The position numbers and the translations under genes were made by a program. This document shows positions 1 to 7,747 of a stretch of DNA of 14,417 nucleotides, one piece after another (positions within the stretch are counted from its first letter, which is position 1; each line of letters opens with the position of its first letter). The notes under the pieces were generated by a model. It worked only from the letters and a program-made list of their open reading frames with translations. It did no database searches and was not told where the DNA came from. This DNA comes from Burkholderiaceae bacterium (lineage in GTDB: Bacteria; Pseudomonadota; Gammaproteobacteria; Burkholderiales; Burkholderiaceae), in assembly GCA_022701845.1 (NCBI GenBank), contig JAKONS010000289.1, positions 1 to 14,417 of the forward strand. The letters are read 5' to 3'.

Positions 1-1
1 G

Positions 2-931
2 AACCCGAACCTCAGCATCGACGACATGCGCTCGCGGCAGACATCGGCGGGCGGCTCGGCCGCGTTGTCGGTCGGCGCACGGGTCGGTGTGATCGGCGGG
101 GTGCAGGTCGGCCCGAACGCGGCGCTCGGCGGCAGCATGACCTACCAGAACCGCCTGCGCCAGCGCGATGCCGGCGCCAATCGCGTCACCGCCTTGGCCG
201 CCAACAACGCCTCACGTGGGGGGACCGCTTCCGGCGGACTGACCGGCGCGGCACCGGGCATCACCGGCGGCACGCTGCACGACAACGCAGGTCATCCGGG
301 CGCCACGCAGTCGCTCGCCATGCCGTCGGCAGGACTGGGCTCGAAGAGCGTCTCCTTCCTGCGCAACACCAGCGGGGTGACCATGCGCATCGTGACCGAC
401 CAGGGCCGGGTCGACGCCGACTATTCGGTGATGGATACCGAGACCGGCAGCGCCGCCAGTTTCGCCCGCTACATCGATTCGCAGCGCGACGAATGGCTGG
501 CCGCGATGGGTGGCGACGACGCCGCGCGGCGCGATCTCGATGTCTTCCTGACCCGCCTGCAGGCCGAGGAGACACGCGGCAACGTCACCTATGGCGAGCG
601 GCGTCGCCTGACGCCGATGGCCGCGCTGAAGATCGATTACTTCCGTGCGCGCGCCGCGGCGGTCGCGGACCCCGGTCGCGTCGGCGACGAACGCATCGGC
701 CGCGAGATCGAGCGGCTCGAAGGCGAGGTCGGCCGGGTGCTGAATGATCCGCTGAGCTGGGACCCGCGTTCGATGTGGGTGCTCGAGATGAACCAGAACG
801 TATCCGCCAAGGGTCCGACGGTGATCGCGCAACTGGTATCGCGCAAGCTGGTCAGCGCGCCCCGTCAACGCGATGTGCTGATCGCCCGCCGCATGCCGCA
901 TCGCGAGCAGCTGGACGAGGCGATGTTTTGA
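2..931 (+). CDS. C-terminal part of an unrecognised protein (5' end outside window)
   Basis: The reading frame is open from the first bases of the window, with no stop before the first ATG at 26, so the gene very probably starts upstream and only about 309 residues are seen. Counting from the ATG at 26, residues 1-105 are rich in Gly, Ala, Ser and Asn with little charge (for example VGVIGGVQVGPNAALGG). Residues 110-301 are ordinary globular sequence, with charged, probably helical stretches (REIERLEGEVGRVL) and a motif YGERRRLTPMAALK. No signal peptide, membrane segment or catalytic motif is visible in the part present. A flexible Gly/Ala-rich linker followed by a charged C-terminal domain would suit a large secreted or effector-type protein. 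I had a faint impression of AWR-family type III effectors but cannot support it. It lies 45 bases before the regulator on the same strand, with no evident functional link. Confidence 0.6.
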   Translation, partial: NPNLSIDDMRSRQTSAGGSAALSVGARVGVIGGVQVGPNAALGGSMTYQNRLRQRDAGANRVTALAANNASRGGTASGGLTGAAPGITGGTLHDNAGHPGATQSLAMPSAGLGSKSVSFLRNTSGVTMRIVTDQGRVDADYSVMDTETGSAASFARYIDSQRDEWLAAMGGDDAARRDLDVFLTRLQAEETRGNVTYGERRRLTPMAALKIDYFRARAAAVADPGRVGDERIGREIERLEGEVGRVLNDPLSWDPRSMWVLEMNQNVSAKGPTVIAQLVSRKLVSAPRQRDVLIARRMPHREQLDEAMF

Positions 932-976
932 TGGGTGCAACGCCAAGAGCCGTCCCCTACCACGGCAGGTGAGGGT

Positions 977-1918
977 ATGAACCTGCGTTTCGTCGAGGCC
1001 TTCTACTGGGTCGTGACCCTGAAAAGCATCACCCGCGCTGCGGAGAAGCTTTGCCTTACCCAGTCGGCGATGTCCAGCCGCATCGCCACGCTCGAGGAAG
1101 AGCTCGGTGTGCTGCTGCTCGACCGGCGCGACCGGCAGTTCCGGCTCACGGTCGCCGGCATGCGCTTCGCCACCTATGCGCAGCGGCTCCTGGAAATGCA
1201 ACGCGAGATCAGGGACGAGATGGGCGCGGTGCAGGGCCGGACGCTGTCGCTCAGGCTCGGCGCGATCGAGTCGGTGCTGCACTCCTGGCTGATTCCCATG
1301 GTCGAGCGCCTGCGCACCGAGTACGAGGGGCTGGAATTCCAGCTGAACGTCGAGACCACGCCGGTCCTGCTCGACCAGGCGCAGCGTGGCACCCTGGACC
1401 TGATCTTCGCTGCGCAACCGGCCGCGGGTGCCGACCTGCGGACCCGCGCCTTGCCGCCGATGGAGATGGTGTTCGTCGGGAACGCGGACATGTACCGCAA
1501 GCCGGCCTACAGCCCGGCTGACATCGTCGCGCTGGATCTCCTCACTTTCCAGCGCGGCTCGCAGCCCCATGTGGCGCTGCTCGATCTGTTCCGTCAGGCA
1601 GGTCTGGAGCCGCGGCGGGTGCACACCATGTCGTCGATCTCGGCCATGACCGAGCTCGCGGCGGGAGGTTTCGGCATCGCCACCTTGCCGCGCGCGGCCG
1701 CGACCAAATTGCAGGCGAACAGGAACCTGCGGCTACTGCACCTCGATCCGCCGCTGATGCCGTTGCCGGTCTATGCCAGCGTTCGTGCCGACCCCACGTC
1801 GAGCGTCATCGAAAACGTTTCCCAGGCGGTGTTCGCCTTCATCGAACAGCAGGAGAACGCTGCCGGAGTGTTGCGCCGGCATGCCGCAACGAACCAGGGC
1901 ACCGGCGGCAGCGCCTGA
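977..1918 (+). CDS. LysR-type transcriptional regulator
   Basis: The product is 313 residues, the usual length of a LysR-type regulator. Residues 3-60 form the N-terminal winged helix-turn-helix; the recognition region is around ITRAAEKLCLTQSAMSSRIA (residues 18-37), followed by the family's LEEELGVLLLDRRDR wing segment. Residues about 90-295 form the periplasmic-binding-protein-like effector domain. I chose the ATG at 977 because it is preceded by GGTGAGGG at 969-976 and begins just before the HTH; a GTG at 935 would add 14 non-family residues. LysR regulators bind DNA as tetramers and respond to a small-molecule inducer, usually linked to the pathway they control. The gene lies directly upstream of the importer/oxoprolinase block on the same strand, and the leader between them contains an ATC-N9-GAT dyad. 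Control of that block is therefore the natural inference. The inducer cannot be read from sequence. Confidence 0.95.
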   Translation: MNLRFVEAFYWVVTLKSITRAAEKLCLTQSAMSSRIATLEEELGVLLLDRRDRQFRLTVAGMRFATYAQRLLEMQREIRDEMGAVQGRTLSLRLGAIESVLHSWLIPMVERLRTEYEGLEFQLNVETTPVLLDQAQRGTLDLIFAAQPAAGADLRTRALPPMEMVFVGNADMYRKPAYSPADIVALDLLTFQRGSQPHVALLDLFRQAGLEPRRVHTMSSISAMTELAAGGFGIATLPRAAATKLQANRNLRLLHLDPPLMPLPVYASVRADPTSSVIENVSQAVFAFIEQQENAAGVLRRHAATNQGTGGSA

Positions 1919-1989
1919 TCGTGGCTTCTGCGACCTATCGTTTTCCCTTGCATTTTTGTGGTCGCGCAAGCCCACGCCCGATGCCGCCA

Positions 1990-2005
1990 ACGAGGTTCTC
2001 CTCGT
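1990..2005. repeat. Inverted repeat ACGAGG-N4-CCTCGT
   Basis: A perfect dyad with six-base arms: ACGAGG at 1990-1995, loop TTCT, and CCTCGT at 2000-2005. It lies 72 bases after the regulator stop and could form a small hairpin. There is no following T-run, so a classical intrinsic terminator is not supported. It is the first of three dyads in close succession and may equally be part of an operator. Confidence 0.45.
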
Positions 2006-2007
2006 AC

Positions 2008-2022
2008 GACCGTCGTTCGGTC
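2008..2022. repeat. Inverted repeat GACCG-N5-CGGTC
   Basis: A perfect dyad with five-base arms and a five-base spacer, centred at 2015. Its centre is 20 bases (about two helical turns) from the centre of the next dyad at 2035, which has the same 5-5-5 geometry. A second overlapping dyad, ACGAC-C-GTCGT (2006-2016), lies inside the same stretch. This could be a second contact site for a tetrameric LysR regulator. Confidence 0.4.
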
Positions 2023-2027
2023 TTCAC

Positions 2028-2042
2028 ATCGAAAAAATCGAT
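2028..2042. promoter_or_regulatory. Candidate LysR-type regulator binding site (ATC-N9-GAT)
   Basis: The sequence ATCGAAAAAATCGAT is a perfect dyad, ATCGA-N5-TCGAT. It meets both the T-N11-A rule for LysR-type boxes and the stricter ATC-N9-GAT form known from some members of the family. It lies between a LysR regulator gene and the start of the operon it probably controls, about 109 bases before the first ATG. A central A-tract is common in such sites. Binding by this particular regulator is inference. Confidence 0.55.
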
Positions 2043-2061
2043 GAACTAAACGGAATATTTT

Positions 2062-2093
2062 TTGTTTGCGGCTGTGTGAGTGCATACAAACAA
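2062..2093. repeat. Inverted repeat TTGTTTG-N18-CAAACAA
   Basis: Two perfect seven-base arms, at 2062-2068 and 2087-2093, are separated by 18 bases. They flank or immediately follow the possible -10 element at 2056-2061, so they probably fall at or just after the transcription start. The wide spacing suits two protein half-sites better than an RNA hairpin. The function is unknown. Confidence 0.4.
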
Positions 2094-2150
2094 TCACTCC
2101 ACCCTCTCTTTTTGCACTCTCGCTCCACTCAACGAAGCTGCTGCGTCATC

Positions 2151-3425
2151 ATGAAAATTCTCGTCAAAAACCCTGTCGTGCGGGCTGCATTCGTGGTGGC
2201 CGCCACCCTCGGTGGAGCCGCAGCACACGCCCAGCAGGAAGTCCGCATCGGCGTCATCTATCCGCTGACCGGCGCGGCGGCATCGTCCGGAGCGGAGATG
2301 CGCAGCGCACTGGAAATGGCAGCGGACATCATCAACAACGGCGCGAAAGGCGTTTCCGATCTGCCCTTCTCCTCGGGCGGCGGTCTGCCGGGGCTCAAAG
2401 GCGCCAAGATCAAGCTGGTATTCGCCGACCACCAGGGCAACCCACAGGTCGGCGCCACCGAAGCCGAGCGATTGATCACACAAGAAAAGGTGTCCGCGGT
2501 GCTGGGCGCCTATTTCAGCAACGTGACGGCGACGGCCAGTCTCGTCGCCGAGCGGTACAAGGTGCCGTTCCTCAACCCGGAATCTTCGTCGGCGTCGCTG
2601 ACGCAACGCAAGTTCAAATGGTTCTTCCGCACGACGCCGCACGACGAGCTGTTCGTCCGTAATCAGTTCGAATTTCTGACCGATCTGAAGGCGCGCAAGG
2701 GCATCGCGGTGAAGTCGATCGCCACCTTCAACGAGAACACGCTGTGGGGTAACGAGACGACCAAGTTGCAGGCCAAGATGGTGCCCGAGAACGGCTATGC
2801 CATGGCCCGCCAGATCGTCTACCCCGCCAAGAGCGCGCAACTCACGTCCGAGGTGCAAACGCTCAAGGCGGCGGCCCCGCAGGTGGTGATGCAGTCGTCC
2901 TATCTGGGTGACGCACTGTTGTCGATGAAGACGTACAAGGAACTCGGCTTCTCGCCCGACATGATTCTGGCGAACGACGCCGGCTTTTCCGATACCGAGT
3001 TCATCAAGACGCTCGGGAAGGATGCCGACTACATCATCTCCCGCGAGGTGTGGGCGCTCGATCTGGCCCAGAAGAATCCGCTCATTCGTCAGGTCAACGA
3101 GCTTTTCCATCAGCGCTACAAGATCGATTTCACCGGCAACTCGGCGCGGACCTTCACCGGCCTGATGGTGTTGGCCGATGCGATCAACCGGGCCGGTTCC
3201 GCCGAACCGGAAGCCGTCCGCAAGGCGCTCACCGAAACCGACATTCCGGCCGGCAAACTCATCATGCCGTGGAAGGGTGTGAAGTTCGACGAGAGCGGCC
3301 AGAACGTACTCGGGCGCGGCATTCTGGTGCAGATCGTCGGTGGCCAGTACCGCACGGTCTGGCCCTTCGACCTCGCCACCACCGAGGTGACCTGGCCGAT
3401 GCCCAAGTGGAATCAGCGCAAGTAA
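2151..3425 (+). CDS. Periplasmic binding protein of a branched-chain-amino-acid-type ABC importer
   Basis: The product is 424 residues. An N-terminal signal peptide is visible: Lys-containing start, hydrophobic AAFVVAATLGGAAA core, and a probable cleavage after AHA at residue 27. The mature protein opens with EVRIGVIYPLTGAAASSG, the typical start of the LivK/Peripla_BP_6 family. Further family features are GLKGAKIKLVFADHQGNP and the lobe-2 segment around FTGNSARTFTGLMVLADAIN. It would bind the solute in the periplasm and deliver it to the permeases encoded next. Family members bind amino acids, amides, urea or aromatic acids, so the ligand is not defined by sequence. The ATG at 2151 is chosen because it gives the signal peptide; the frame stays open far upstream into the leader without family similarity. 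No strong ribosome binding site precedes it. The next gene starts 28 bases downstream. Confidence 0.93.
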   Translation: MKILVKNPVVRAAFVVAATLGGAAAHAQQEVRIGVIYPLTGAAASSGAEMRSALEMAADIINNGAKGVSDLPFSSGGGLPGLKGAKIKLVFADHQGNPQVGATEAERLITQEKVSAVLGAYFSNVTATASLVAERYKVPFLNPESSSASLTQRKFKWFFRTTPHDELFVRNQFEFLTDLKARKGIAVKSIATFNENTLWGNETTKLQAKMVPENGYAMARQIVYPAKSAQLTSEVQTLKAAAPQVVMQSSYLGDALLSMKTYKELGFSPDMILANDAGFSDTEFIKTLGKDADYIISREVWALDLAQKNPLIRQVNELFHQRYKIDFTGNSARTFTGLMVLADAINRAGSAEPEAVRKALTETDIPAGKLIMPWKGVKFDESGQNVLGRGILVQIVGGQYRTVWPFDLATTEVTWPMPKWNQRK

Positions 3426-3453
3426 GCGGCCGATAGTCACGACGCGCTCCACC

Positions 3454-4320
3454 ATGACATTCGAGCTACTCCTGCAAACGCTGGCCTCCGGCGTGCTGAT
3501 CGGACTGATCTACGCTCTGGTTGCCATCGGGCTGACCATGATTTTTGGCGTGATGGACATCGTGAACTTCGCCCATGGCGAGTTCCTGATGCTCGGCATG
3601 TACTCCTGCTTCTGGGGTATGTCGCTCTACCACCTCGACCCCATGCTGACGCTGCCGTTGACGGCACTCATGCTTTTCGGTTTCGGCATCGTGCTGTACC
3701 GGGTGTTGATAAAACGAATCGTCAACGCGCCGATGGTTTCCCAGATCTTCACCACCTTCGGGCTGATGATTCTGTTGCGCGGGGTAGCCCAGTACCTGTG
3801 GAAGCCCGACTTCCGCATGACCGAGCCGTCGATGGTGTCGGGCAGCCTCAGCCTGGGTGCGATCCAGCTGGGCAAGCCGCAGATGGTCGCCGGCATTGGT
3901 GCCGTCGTCGTGACCGGACTTATCTACTTCTTTCTCACCCGCACGAAGCTGGGTGCTGCGCTGGAAGCCACCGCGGCCGACAAGGAGGCCGCACAGCTGA
4001 TGGGCATCGACTCCCATCGCATGTTCGCGCTGGCCTGGGGCATCGCAGCGGCCTGCGCAGGCATAGCCGGCGCACTGCTGTCGACCTTCATTCCGATCTC
4101 TCCCGACGTCGGAGCCTCCTTCATCCTGATCGCCTTCGTCGTTGTCAACCTGGGCGGCTTCGGAAGCATCACCGGTGCATTCTGGGCCGGCATCCTGATC
4201 GGCGTGATCGAGGTCATGGGCGGGCTGCTGGTGGGCCCGGAATACAAGATGGCAGTCGTGCTGCTGCTGTTCCTGGGTGTACTGATGTGGCGTCCCCAGG
4301 GACTTCTGGGTAAAGCATGA
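3454..4320 (+). CDS. livH: ABC importer permease, LivH family
   Basis: The product is a 288-residue hydrophobic inner-membrane protein with several transmembrane segments. The LivH hallmark GVMDIVNFAHGEFLMLG is at residues 32-48, straight after the first membrane helix. The cytoplasmic coupling loop contacting the ATPases, LEATAADKEAAQLMGID, is at residues 170-186. It would form the channel together with the LivM-type subunit encoded next. Its TGA stop overlaps the start of livM in ATGA (4317-4320), indicating translational coupling. Family assignment is firm; the transported solute is not known. Confidence 0.93.
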   Translation: MTFELLLQTLASGVLIGLIYALVAIGLTMIFGVMDIVNFAHGEFLMLGMYSCFWGMSLYHLDPMLTLPLTALMLFGFGIVLYRVLIKRIVNAPMVSQIFTTFGLMILLRGVAQYLWKPDFRMTEPSMVSGSLSLGAIQLGKPQMVAGIGAVVVTGLIYFFLTRTKLGAALEATAADKEAAQLMGIDSHRMFALAWGIAAACAGIAGALLSTFIPISPDVGASFILIAFVVVNLGGFGSITGAFWAGILIGVIEVMGGLLVGPEYKMAVVLLLFLGVLMWRPQGLLGKA

Positions 4321-5359
4321 AACCGAACCAATCTTCTTCCTCCCTGCCGAAGTCCTTCGGCCCGGTGGTCTGTGCACTGGTCGTAGCTGTGGCACTGCTG
4401 CTGCCGCTACTGGTGACCAACCCGGCATCGCTCAACCTCGCCATCCTGGCGCTCATGGCCGCCCAGATCGGCGTCTCCTGGAACATCGTCGGCGGGTATG
4501 CCGGTCAGGTGTCCCTGGGCCACGCAGCGTTCTTCGGCCTGGGGGCCTATACCTCGACGCTGCTGCTCACCAATTTCGGAGTCAGTCCCTGGTTCGGCAT
4601 GATTGCCGGTGGCCTGGTGGCAGCCGTGTTGAGCGTGGGGTTCGGGTGGTCGTGCTTCCGACTGCGCGGGCATTACTTCGCGATGGCCACCATCGCAGTC
4701 GCCGAACTGGTCCAGATCTTCTTCACCAACTGGGATTTCGCAGGCGCAGCGGCCGGCATATCACTGCCGCTCGACCGTGAAGGCTGGGCATGGATGAATT
4801 TCACGACCAAGCTGCCTTTTTACTGGCTCGCACTCGGCCTGCTCGCACTGACGCTCGCAATCAACTACGCCATCGAACGCAGCTACCTCGGTTTCTACTT
4901 CCGCGCGATCAAGGACGAACCCGATGCGGCGCGCAGCATTGGCATCGACATCGCCCGCTACAAGCAGGTGGCACTGGCCATCAGTGCGTTCCTCACTGCG
5001 TTAGGCGGCAGCCTCTACGCCCAGAAGGAACTCCTGATCGATCCGAACTCGGTGCTGTCGACCTCGCTCTCGATCAAGATGGCCCTGGTGTCGATTCTGG
5101 GTGGGGTCGGCACGCTCAGCGGGCCGGTCCTTGGAGCAGTCGTGCTTACCCTGATCGAAGAGTTGACCCGCGCTCACCTCGGCGGTACGGGCACCGGTAT
5201 AGACATCATTCTGTACGCGACATTGATCATCGTGATCGCAGTTTTCTACCCAAGCGGCGTCGTGGGCTCCATCCGTTCCGCAGCCTTGCGGCTGCATCGG
5301 CGGCTGCGCGGTGATCCAGTCGACACGGAAGTCGTGCCGCGCGTCCGGGGAGGTGCGCG

Positions 5360-5363
<4 letters not shown>
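4317..5363 (+). CDS. livM: ABC importer permease, LivM family
   Basis: The product is 348 residues, with several hydrophobic segments from about residue 15 to 320. The LivM signature GYAGQVSLGHAAFFGLGAYT starts at residue 60. The coupling loop RAIKDEPDAARSIGIDIARYK lies at about residues 196-216. The last 30 residues are Arg-rich and probably cytoplasmic. It pairs with the LivH-type subunit to form the transmembrane pore of the importer. The start ATG overlaps the livH stop, and its own stop overlaps the livG start in ATGA (5360-5363). The gene is therefore part of a tightly coupled operon. Confidence 0.93.
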
Positions 5364-6069
<706 letters not shown>

Positions 6070-6073
<4 letters not shown>

Positions 6074-6822
6074 TGCTGCCGATAAATTCCACTGAAACTC
6101 CATCCAGCTTCTCTTCCATGCTGGAGATCAAGGGATTGCGGGTGCGGTACGGCGACGTGCTGGCGCTGTCGAACGTGAGCCTTCGCGTGCCGGCCGGCAA
6201 GATCGTGGCGCTGGTCGGCGGCAACGGGAACGGCAAGTCGACGACCTTGCGAGCGGTCGCGGGTTTGAACGACTGTGAGGCCGGCGAAATACGTTTCGAA
6301 GGCCAGCTGATCCATCGTTTGCCCGCGCACAGGAGGGTCCCACTTGGCCTGTCGCTGGTACCGGAGGGCCGGCGTTTGTTTCCGAAGCTCAGTGTCCGGC
6401 GCAACCTGGAACTGGGCGCGTTCACCCGCAACGACAAGCACGAGATCGCAGGCGATGTGGATCGCATGTTCACCGAGTTTCCGATCCTCGCCGAGCGCGC
6501 GTCCCAGCTCGCCGGCACCATGAGCGGTGGCGAGCAGCAGATGCTGGCCATCGCCCGCGGGCTGATGGCGCGCCCACGGCTGCTGATGCTCGACGAGCCG
6601 TCCTGGGGTATCGCGCCCAAGTTCGTCAGCAAGGTGATGGATGTCATCCAGCAGGTCAACGCCACCGGCGTTTCGATTCTTCTGGTGGAGCAGAACCTGC
6701 ACAAGACGCTGGCTATCTCGCATTACGGCTATGTGATCCAGACCGGCCGGATCGTCATGGAGGGCGATGGACCCAGCCTCCTGCGCGATGAAAACGTCCG
6801 CAAGGCCTATCTCGGTCTGTGA
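6070..6822 (+). CDS. livF: ABC importer ATP-binding subunit, LivF family
   Basis: The product is 250 residues. Walker A is GGNGNGKST at 50-58, the signature is a canonical MSGGE at 151-155, and Walker B is LLMLD ending at Asp175 with Glu176. The family region EPSWGIAPKFV follows. Two tandem ATG codons (6070 and 6073) overlap the livG stop and are preceded by GGAGA at 6062-6066, so I use 6070. A later ATG at 6118, where similarity to the family begins, is possible and would remove a 16-residue polar tail. The gene completes the transporter. Its intact signature contrasts with the altered one in LivG, so the two ATP sites of the heterodimer may differ. Confidence 0.92.
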
Positions 6823-6858
6823 CCTCTTTTAGATCACCGTCTCGTACCCCTACGTGCC

Positions 6859-7626
6859 ATGACATCCGCCATTCAGCTACCTAAAGACCTTCGTGCGGAG
6901 GCCCGCAGTGGCCGCCTGCGCGGACCCACCACCGGTCATGCCCCCGGCTACCTGCATGCCAATCTGATGATCGTGCCGAAAGACACGGCGTTCGATTTCC
7001 TGCTGTTCTGCCAGCGCAATCCGAAAGCATGTCCGCTGATCGAAGTGATGGAGCCCGGACAGCGCGTGCCGGTATGTGCCGCCGGGGCCGACATCGCTCG
7101 CGACGTGCCGGGCTACCGCGTTTATCTCCACGGCGAACTTGCCGAAGAAGTGGACGACATCGACGGCTTGTGGCGGGACGATTTCGTCACTTTCGTCATC
7201 GGCTGCAGCTTTTCTTTCGAGGATGCACTGGCGCGAGCCGGTATTGCGCTCAAACATGTCGAGCAACAACGCAATGTGGCTATGTACCGTACCAACCTGG
7301 CCTGTGCGCCAGCAGGTCGTTTCGCAGGGGAGATGGTGGTAAGCATGCGGCCAATTCGCAGCCGTGACGTGTCACGCGCGGTCGAGGTGACGGCGGCTTT
7401 CCCACTGGCGCACGGCGCGCCGCTGCACATCGGTCATCCGGCGGCGTTGGGCATAGCCGACCTGGGACGGCCGGATTACGGCGACCCGGTCGAGCTCGGC
7501 GAGGACGATGTGCCGGTGTTTTGGGCCTGCGGCGTCACGCCCCAATGGGTGGCCCAGCGCAGTCGCCTGCCCCTGTGTCTCACCCATTCCCCAGGCAAGA
7601 TGTTCGTCACCGACCTGCGGGGCTGA
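6859..7626 (+). CDS. DUF1445 / YcsI-type protein (D-glutamate cyclase family, putative hydro-lyase)
   Basis: The product is 255 residues, full length for the family, without signal peptide or membrane segment, so it is cytoplasmic. Family blocks are strongly kept along the whole chain: GHAPGY (26-31), [17 protein letters not shown] (47-63), [17 protein letters not shown] (105-121), MYRTN (142-146), MVVSMRP (159-165), HGAPLHIG (185-192), [11 protein letters not shown] (219-229) and SPGKMFVTD (244-252). The conserved Cys, His and Glu residues among these are candidates for the active site. The family includes Bacillus YcsI, encoded among 5-oxoprolinase genes, and a domain of mammalian D-glutamate cyclase, which makes 5-oxo-D-proline from D-glutamate. 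The bacterial proteins are usually labelled putative hydro-lyases. The gene sits 36 bases after livF and before the oxoprolinase-type gene, which supports a role in 5-oxoproline or related lactam chemistry. The exact reaction is inference. Confidence 0.93.
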   Translation: MTSAIQLPKDLRAEARSGRLRGPTTGHAPGYLHANLMIVPKDTAFDFLLFCQRNPKACPLIEVMEPGQRVPVCAAGADIARDVPGYRVYLHGELAEEVDDIDGLWRDDFVTFVIGCSFSFEDALARAGIALKHVEQQRNVAMYRTNLACAPAGRFAGEMVVSMRPIRSRDVSRAVEVTAAFPLAHGAPLHIGHPAALGIADLGRPDYGDPVELGEDDVPVFWACGVTPQWVAQRSRLPLCLTHSPGKMFVTDLRG

Positions 7627-7630
7627 TGCA

Positions 7631-7667
7631 GGGACCGGGTTGCGTAGATCAGTCAGGTTCTTTTTTT
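7631..7667 (+). terminator. Weak terminator- or attenuator-like hairpin with T-tract
   Basis: GGGACC (7631-7636) can pair with GGTTCT (7656-7661), with two G-T wobbles and a 19-base loop, and a run of seven T follows at 7661-7667. It lies just after the DUF1445 stop and about 80 bases before the large enzyme gene. The stem is weak, so it might only reduce readthrough or have no role. Confidence 0.2.
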
Positions 7668-7747
7668 CTTCGATTCGTCCCGGACGTTTTCGCCCGGGTC
7701 TCCTAACATCGCCAGATACGAACGGGCGCACCGCCCCGAACTTTTCC

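Larger units (their letters stand above)
1919..2150 (+). promoter_or_regulatory. Leader and probable promoter/operator region of the importer operon
   Basis: This 232-base gap between the regulator stop and the binding-protein ATG is clearly richer in A and T than the coding sequence on either side, especially 2028-2065. It holds four inverted repeats in order (1990-2005, 2008-2022, 2028-2042, 2062-2093), described separately. A possible -10 element is TATTTT at 2056-2061, but no convincing -35 hexamer lies at the right distance. This would suit an activator-dependent promoter, which is typical of LysR-controlled genes. No coding potential with a credible start was seen here. Confidence 0.6.

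Noticed and set aside
212..1624. Long minus-strand open frame across the first gene and the LysR gene
   Set aside because: It spans two plus-strand coding regions, has His/Gln/Arg-rich nonsense composition and no family motif; a GC-driven shadow.
1773..2150. Upstream extension of the binding-protein frame overlapping the regulator gene
   Set aside because: The added 126 residues lack family similarity and would bury the signal peptide; the ATG at 2151 is far better.
2094..3455. Minus-strand open frame opposite the binding-protein gene
   Set aside because: Its composition is that of an antisense shadow, and the plus strand has a signal peptide and clear family features.
7683..7704. CCCGG / CCGGG inverted repeat before the large enzyme gene as a terminator
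   Set aside because: Only five pairs with a ten-base loop and no following T-run; not better than chance in GC-rich DNA.
7508..7747. Upstream extension of the HyuA-HyuB frame into the DUF1445 gene
   Set aside because: The extra 80 residues are a frame-shifted reading of the DUF1445 end and the gap, with no similarity to the family.
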